From positions 57,576,238 to 57,640,237 of the forward strand of contig NC_083587.1 in assembly GCF_027579695.1 (NCBI RefSeq): a DNA stretch of 64,000 bases. Reading direction: 5' to 3'. Positions 26,401 through 35,400 of this stretch are shown here, piece by piece. Below the pieces are notes generated by a model, which was given only the letters and a program-made list of their open reading frames with translations, ran no database searches and was not told where the DNA came from. Each line of letters opens with the position of its first letter. The first letter of the stretch is position 1. Made by a program: the position numbers and the translations under genes. This DNA is from Neoarius graeffei (lineage: Eukaryota; Chordata; Actinopteri; Siluriformes; Ariidae).

Positions 26401-29400
26401 TACTGTGGATCTTTGCAGCTCTTTCAGTGTTATCTTTGGTGTTTTTGTTGCATCTCTGATTAATGCCCTCCTTGCCCGGTCTGTGAGTTTTGGTGGGCAG
26501 CCTTCTCTCGTCAGGTTTGTAGTGGTGCCATATTCTTTCCATTTTGCTATAATGGATTTAATGGTGCTCCGTGGGATATTCAAACTTTGGGATATTTCTC
26601 CATAACTTTGTCTCTGACCTGTTTGGAGGCTCCTTGGTTCTCATGTTGTTTGCTGAGTAGTGTTGCAGAGTCAGGGTCCTTCCAGAACAGGTTGATTTAT
26701 ACAGACATCATGTGACAGATCATGTGACACTTTGATTGCACACAGGTGGAGCTTAATCAACTAATTATGTGACTTATGAAGTGAATTGGTTGGACCAGCT
26801 CTTATTTAAGGGTTTCATACGAAAGGGGGTGAATACCTATGCACACTCCAGATTTCTGTTTTTCCATCTTAATTATTGTTCATGTCACAATAAAACAACA
26901 ATGTGCACCTTTAAAGTGTCAGTCTTGTTGTGTAAATCAAATGGTGCTAACCCTCCAAAAATCCATTTTAATTCCAGCTTGTAATGTGACAAAACAGGAC
27001 AAACACCAAGGGGGATGAATACTTTTGCAAGACACTGTAAATATCAGGGTTTGACCTTTTGACCATTCTGTAGCTCTGACTATTTCTTATACCTGATTAT
27101 TTTCTTCCTGTGGCCCACAGGATCAGCAGGAATCTGCGTATCCCACAGGAAAGTCCGTCAGATCGACGATCCCAACCTAAGACTTCTTGAACTGCTCTAT
27201 AAAATCATATTCATCACTCAGGTGAGATTGTATATCATTTTAATGCAACATTAACCCTTTAAACTTTCAGGAGCTATCAGAGGGTTCGGTTTAAAATATT
27301 AATCCTGTGGTAATGTTCTGAAAAAAATGATGAATATTACATTGTGATCAGCTTCCACCCGGACCTCAGACCAGTTTCAAGCGGCGTGCACTAGAGCGCT
27401 TTAAGAAATCGCTGTTCCAGCGTGGAAGCAGTCCATTTCATCTAAAGACGGAGCTCAATAAGGTAAGTATGAAATTTAAAAAACGGATTTAAAAGGTGGG
27501 GTTTTTTATTATTTAACAAAGAAAAGTATATGTGTCATGCCATGGGATTTTTGTACCAGGTGCTCTGTTTACAGAATGTGTAGAAATGGCGTTGAAAAGC
27601 GTGTGATATTTTGTACCATTTTTGCTGGCTGATCCAGTAACTATCAACAAGTAATCACCTCAATAGTGCCCCTACGGGATATATTTACCACTTTTATCAT
27701 CCATGACTGTGTTGGACTGAGCCTGGTTCTAGACGACTTGAGACAGGGACTCGTTTTAAATGACTACTGTGTAGTTACTGTCCAGAACCAGAAATGAGTC
27801 AACACTTGACAGCATCCATTCATTGTACATGTACTGACTGATTCGAAGTCCTGGTCTCCATGTTTTCAACACTGCATGTTCAGAGATTAGAAAGAATAAA
27901 AACACATTTTATGACTGACTATCTTGTTTCAGCAACCGTTCTAGCTTTGTTGGTAACATTTTGTACAGGTTAAAGTCGGTCCCATGTTAGAGTATCGGCG
28001 ACTAATCGAGATCCTTCGAGCCTGCGCATTGGAGTTTTAAGCTGGAGTGCAGTGTGCACAGTACTGGCCCCACCCTTTACACCTGGGGTTCACCTGCCGT
28101 GGCCCAGCACACTGAGACGGTGACAGCGAGGTCCTCGGGTCAAAGGTTTTACATCAGACTGTCTTTGTCCTAGCATCTAGCATAGAAAAACCTACCTCGG
28201 TGGCACAGGGGTTTGACCCAGTTATACCGCTGGGTACTCGGTTGCACCCATAGCAATTGTAGTGAAAAATGGGGGCACCGCGTAAAGTTGTTGCCATGAA
28301 TACAGTAATGTAGGAGAGGCCATTTGCAGTGACTTCCGGCCTGGTGAGCCAGACAGGGCCCACGTGGCCATGGGCGCCGCCGGGGGGGAAAGGTTAGAAC
28401 AATTCTAGGGGCCCAGCACTGCCATGGGGCCCTTTAAGGGGCTGATAATATGCTTTTAATGATTTTAATAAGACTTTTGAAATAACAACAATGCAATATT
28501 CCATCTGGTAAAATGAGCTAATTGAACAAGGTTGTCTATTTCTTGAGTTCTTCAACATATTGTCATTTAACCCTCCCCCTTTTGCGAAATGGTACGGTCC
28601 AGTTCTGGTAGAAGTGCGATGCGTTAAATCTGTGTGCTGATCAGTGCAACGCTACTTGCTGCTGTGTCGCGGTGCAGCAGCCAGCCAGCCAGCAGTGGAG
28701 TGCGTACAGTCTATGATCGCTAAATATGAAGAGTGGCTGTCAAAAACATAAAGAAAGGCAGCTGAAAGCTGAGAGGGACCGGAGAGGCAGGCAACTGGTC
28801 ACTCAGTTTTTCCCAAAGAAAGGTAGCTATCGCTCACATGTGTGTTCAAAATATTAGCGAATGGTAAATGAACAGTATGAACGTGGTTGGATTAGCCTAT
28901 CAAGAGAACACTTTTACAGTTTGTACAGTGACATTTTTTCCATTTTAATAACTGAACTGACTTGTGTGATAAACAAGATGAAATATTACGTTATGCTGGT
29001 GCTAATAACTAGTGCTAATAACCAGTTTCATAACTAATGGGGTGCCCTAAATATGCACAGATTCAGCCTCAGGGGGACCTCCGCCCTACCAAACCACTGA
29101 ACCCCCCTTTGGAGAAGGAGGTAAGCAGCAATACAACCCAGAAATACTTTAGGATTGAAGTTTTTAATGAGCGAGCGCCATATACAGTTTGCTAGATTAA
29201 AGTGTTGCTAATAACGGACACCAGTCAAGTGTTTGACATGGTTAAAGTTGGAGGGCCCAAAATTCTAATCTTTCATGGGGCCCAAAATTTCTGGCGGCGC
29301 CCCTGCACGTGGTGATCACTACACCTGGAAAGGAGAGGCAATACCTTTATACTTTAGTGAGCAGGACGTTGTGGCACCAGACCTCACAAACCCCCATCAG

Positions 29401-32400
29401 TGACTAATATTCTGACATAATATCCCATAGGGGTGCTATTGAAGTGATTATTCGTTGATGGTTACTGGATCAGCCAGCGAAAACAGTGCAAAATATCACC
29501 TACTTTTTCAATGCCGTTTCTATGCATTCTGTAAATAGAGCATCTAGTACAAAAATCCCGTGGCGCGACATGTATAATGATTGCAAGGTGAAGCTTATTT
29601 CACATTTTTGGAAGTAGGCTCCAGTGTCAGAGGTAGGATAGAGGATCTTAGGCTTTGCATCTTTATGGTAACTTCTGTATAGACGGATATATAACAAAAT
29701 ATGACTTTTATAAATGAAATTGTGCACAAATCATCCAGCGATACTATATTAGAAAAAGTAATAGCTATATTAGCATTAAAACAGTTTTTTTTTTTTTCCC
29801 CGCTTTAACAGGTGCTTCAGGGAAGTCAGGAGGTGATAGAGCTGGGGTCAGGCAGCAGGAACTGGTGGTCCATGGTGCAGTCTGGCCGAGCTGAGACACA
29901 TGGTAGAATAAACATGCTTATATTTTTTAAACTTATTATGTCCTGATTGACCTGATAAGTAATTTTTAAAAAAAAAAGTATCATATTTGTTTTTTGTTTT
30001 TTAGTGGAGTTGTGTTATTCAAGTCCTCAAGAGGGCATCACTTATGAGCAGGTACAGGTCAGTTTGTAAGAGTCATCCTCCTCAAATACAGTATTGCCTT
30101 CAGCTTTCCTGCAGATTCCTGTTTTATATCTGTATGTATTTTGTGTTTGCTGTTTCTCAGGTCATGGTTGAGGAAGTGCTTGAGCAAAGTGGTTACTACA
30201 GCACACCACGATCAAGGTATTTTTTTTTCCCCCAAAACTCTTCTTGAAGGTTTTATTTAAAAGTTTCACTTATGGCAAATGTAGTCCGTAAGACATGTTT
30301 TGTGTCTTCGGTTTTCTTTTGTAGTTTTGCACTTGACCTACAAAACTATTGTCGGTAACAAACTAGATCGAGACTGTGACTAAAATCACTTTAATACTTT
30401 GATATATGAAGAGACTTCAAAAAGTTCTGGGCCTCCTCACCCAGAAACAAGGGGTGTAACTCCCATTTGGGGGTATAACTGTATACTGTAAAGCCTTTTA
30501 CCACTGTCCACAAAAACTCAAATGAAAGAAGCAATCACAGAAAAAAAGGAGAGGAACGCTTCGAGCTGGCGTGTTGTTGCTCCAGGACAATGCGCCCGTC
30601 CACATAGCACAGGGGGCAGGGGCAGAACAGCAAAATGTGGCTTTGAACTGTTGCCCCATGCACCTTTCCCACCCGATCTGGCACTGTCTGACTTCTATCT
30701 GTTTCCCAAACTTGCGTGGTCACCATTTTTAGAGTGCTGATGAAGTCATCCATGCTGTTGAGGAGGAGCCAGAGGCTCAAGATGTAACCTTCCACAAAGG
30801 CATAGCGAAACATGAACATCGGTGGACCAAGTGCATCAAAGTTAAAGGAGACTATGTAAAAAAATAATGCAAGAACAATATTTTGACTGTGACGTTTTCT
30901 AGGTGAAGCCAAGAACTTTTTGAAGTACCCTTGTATAGTGTATGAAGTTAAAATCAATTTTAACTTCATACACTAGGGGAGCATACCCCGAAAATAATCC
31001 CAACACGTTGTTGGTAAACGCCATCCTGGGTGGCATGTCACCCTGCAGGACGAAAACAAAACCTGTTAAAGGGCAGATGAGCTCTTTTGAGCCAACGGCC
31101 AGCATGCAACCTTAGGTAGTAGTGGCGACACACCTATGGTAAAATTTTAGCTATCGAAAGGATGGAAAGCACAACAAAAAAACACACCAGGGTTTCAGTC
31201 CCTGCCACTTCAGGTCCCACTTTGAATCAGTTCCCACGGGAAACGAATGAACAAAATCCCCTAAACCCTTCTGGGCAGAGTTTTCGTGAAAGAAGAGGAG
31301 AAATGGGACCCAAACGCTTGCTGAAATGCAAAACTTCAACAATTTACAGTACACTAAACTTCCGGATGCTGTATAAAACTGACAGATACAAGGAATTAAT
31401 CCACTGCACAAAGAAACAGCAGATTGATGTCATGATCATTCAAGAACATAGATCTTATCATCCAGATACAGAAATCCAGTATAAAACAACCAGCGGATAC
31501 CATCTAATAACAATTTCTGCATGGAAGAACGACCAGGGCTCGAAGATTGGAGGTGTAGGCCTACTACTGTCGCCACGAGCATCAGACAACTTACTGAAAG
31601 TGGAAAGGATATCTCCACGTATAATGATAGCAGACTTTGGCGGAAACCCAAAATCTACCGTAATTGCCTGCTACAGCCCAACAAACGTCTCCGCCAAAGC
31701 AGAAGTCACCCAATTCTACCATGAGCTGAAGGTTACGACCGATGCGGTTCCAGCACACAATGTTCTCACTGTAGCAGGGGACTTTAATGCACAAATAGGT
31801 CCAGGAGACACTGCCTTTACTTACAACCATGCAACTAATTGTAATGGGGAAATGCTGGTCAATTACGCTGAAGAGTTCCAGCTGATGGTTGCAAATACCA
31901 ACTTTATGAAGCCACCTACCAAGTTGTGGACATTTCAACATCCGTCTGGAAGCCGCTCACAAATAGACTATATTCTTATTAGGAAGAAGTGGAGAAACAG
32001 CATCAGGAATTGCTAGTCCTACTCGACATTTAGTAGCATTGGTTCTGACCACCGCATCGTCTCCTGCACCACTTGCTTAAGTCTTAGATCGTCTAAAAGG
32101 CCAGACGTCAACCAAATGAAAAATATCGACTGGAAGCTGGTTTCTTCAAAAACAACCATCCGTCAACAATTTGTTATTGATGTGAGAAACCGCTACGACG
32201 CGCTTTCACAACCAGAGGACGATATTGAGACAATTTATAATAACATCACCAAATGTACCGAGGAGGTTGCTCTACCAACTCTCCCCAAAATGAAGAAGCA
32301 AAAATCTCCACCACTAAACGCTCACGTTTTGGTTAAGGAAGCATGAAATCCTGTCATTGCTGCCCTAAAGCAACATCTGGGTAAACCATCATTGGCTTCA

Positions 32401-35400
32401 CTTCGAAAGATCAACAAAGCTCAGAGACAGCTTGACGAAGCCTATGCCAATGCTGAAGCAGAATATATCCAGGGCAAAATTTATCGATTGCCAGCCAAGA
32501 ATGTAAATCATCAGCATGTCACTGCCTGGGATACTATCAAAGACCTTACGGGACACAAGAGCAAACCATTAATTTGTGTAAAAGGCGGCTCGGCTTCGGA
32601 AAGGAAAAAGAACTGGTTAGACCATTTCAAAAACCTCCTAGGTGCAACTCCAACAACCTTGAGTGAACAGGAGCTACCAAAGATCCAGATCGCTGACACC
32701 CTTAACATAAGCATGGAACCCTTCATCATGGAAGAGCTCAAAGCAGTAACCAGTACCTTAAAAGACCAAAAGTCACCTGGTCTTGACAATATTCCTACGC
32801 TTATATGGAAAGACTCAACCTTCCATGACCTTTTGCTGCGCATCTGTAACCACACATTTCTCCACCTTAACCCCCCGTCAGCATGGCGGAAGACCGGCAT
32901 CATTCCCCTACCCAAAAAAGGAGATCTGACCCTACCATCAAACTATCGTGGCATAGCACTGTGTGCGATAGCTTCCAAGATCTACAATAAGCTCCTATTA
33001 TGGCACGTTGTCCCTGAAGTTGATCCTTTGCTGCGCAAAAATCAAAATGGATTCAGAAAAGGACGTTCAACAATCTCCCAAATCTTATCACTATGGCATA
33101 TCATTGAAGAAATGCGGAAGCATAATAAGGAACTGACGCTATGCTTCGTGGACTTTCGTAAGGCATTCGATTCGATAAGTAGACAAGCCATATTCGACAT
33201 TCTACCACTCTATGGTATTCCTGAACCTATTGTTGAGGCTATAAAGTCATTATATATTAATACCGAAGCTACTGTTATTTTGCCAGATAGAGAGACAGAG
33301 TTTTTCGAGATTTCAACTGGGGTACTCCAAGGCGATACTCTCGCTCCTTTCATCTTCGTCATTGTCCTCGACTACATACTTCGCCTATCCCTTGACAATC
33401 TGAATGTCAGGGGTCTACAGATTCAACCTAGGCGTAGTCGAAGACACCCGGCACAACACCTAACAGACCTTGACTTTGGAGATGACTTGGCGCTTATCAC
33501 AGAACTAGTCGAAGACGCTGAAGCGCTGCTCCAGTCCCTAGAAAAGGCAGCTGCTCTTATTGGGCTTTATTGTAACAAGAGCAAGACAGAGTACATCAAC
33601 ACTACTGAAAGCTCCCACAATCTGAAGTCTCTTTCTGGAGTAAACATTAAAAGAGTACAAGACTTCAAACATCTTGGAGCATGGATAATGGACTCTGAAA
33701 AGGACTTTAAAGTTCGAAAATCGCTAGCCTGGGCAGCTTGTAACAAGCTCCAAAAGCTCTGGCACTCAAACTTGACAAGGGATTATAAAGTCTTCCTGTT
33801 CCAGTATCTAGTTGAACCAGTTCTTCTGTATGGCGCAGAGACCTGGACTCTAACAAAATCAACTCAAAGAAGACTGGAAGGGACATATACGAACCTTCTT
33901 CGCTGGGTGCAGAATATTCATTTGTCCAAGCACGCAACAAAAGAGAGAATTTATGGAAACCTACCTTCTATTTCAGATACTCTAATGCATCGACGTCTCC
34001 AGTTTGCTGGACACTGCTTAAGAGCAGAGATCGAGGTCATCTCATCTCTTCTGCTATGGAACCAAAGTCTCCCAATCCGTAACCGCAAAATGACATACCC
34101 GCAAATGCTATCAAGGGACTTGGGTATCGAAGTTGGTGAACTGAGTCAGGCCATGAGAGACCGTGCTGTGTGGCATGCTATTGTTGCCGACATCCCGGCC
34201 TCGGTTGCCGAAGGATGATGATGATGAAAATCAATTGGGAAGTGGGAGGTCAGAACTTGGAATTATGCCATTTTCAACCTCAGTGTGTTCCAGCTACAAA
34301 GTGCGAACACCATGGATGCCTCCATGTTTTTGTCTTTTATGAGCAACAATCTTCCCAGCTAGTATTATTCATATGAGTACTGTAGCCTATATTTATCTCC
34401 TCAGAACAGTGAACGGTCATTATTATTGATTTAACAAGCAAATATACAGTATGTATATGCTGATTGATTGAAAGCAAATGCTAGTGTATACAGTTCAGTC
34501 TAACTCATTTAAAATAAACAACTTCTACTTTGTTTACTGTTGACGCCATTTTGATTTGACGTCATGCTCTGAAACTGTTCTTGAGGAGCTGAGGAGATCA
34601 CCATGACTTTTGGAAATTTTGAATTGAAGGGGCATTTTCATTGGTTTCTCATAAATGGAGATCAGAATTTCCAGGATAAGAGCTTCAGTTGAAAGCAGCA
34701 TTAGAGCTTTCTGTTGTTTGTGAACTACCAAGATAGCTATGTATGGTGTACTGGTTAGCACTGTCACCTCACAGCAAGAAGGTTCTGGATTCGAACCTCA
34801 CAGCCAACGGGGGCCTTTCTGCATGGGTTTCCTCTGGGTGCTCCAGTCTCCCCCACAGTTCAAAGACATGCACATTAGGTAAAATACCCAGCCACTGGGG
34901 TTGCACAAGCCAGTGCATACTTCGTGCTGGTCCCAAGCCTAGATAGATTGGGAAAGGTTGTGTCAGGAAGGGCATCCGGTGTAAAACCCATGCCAAATCA
35001 AATATGCGGAACAGATCCGCTGTGGCAACCCTGAACGTACGGGAGCAGCTGGAAGAAGAAGACTCTGACAGACCAAAGACCTTCATAAAAATGGTACCTA
35101 CTGCCATCTGGTGAGGCATGCCGCAATATAGATATGAGTAGGGTGTCCAGCGGTTACCAGAGGACTGGCACCCCCATTGTAACCCTGCAATGCAATAGAC
35201 AAAAGGCTGAGGGCTGTAGAAATGGAGATCAGCACCGCACAATGCACCTTAAAGGCATGGTTAGTACTGGGACAGGAGATTGCCTAGGAAGACTGGGTCC
35301 TGGCATGGGAGGGACTTTGACTCTAATGACAACTTTCCATCCATCCATTATCCGTAATCGCTTATCCTGTTCAAGGTTGTGGGCAAGCTGGCACCTATGC

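Larger units (their letters stand above)
27535..29575. mobile_element. Long-terminal-inverted-repeat element holding a hAT-like insertion
   Basis: GGGATTTTTGTACCAGGTGC and GCTGGCTGATCCAGTAACTA (27,545-27,650) have complements at 29,440-29,570, giving arms of about 150 nt. Between them is the element at 28,369-29,305. Confidence 0.7.
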
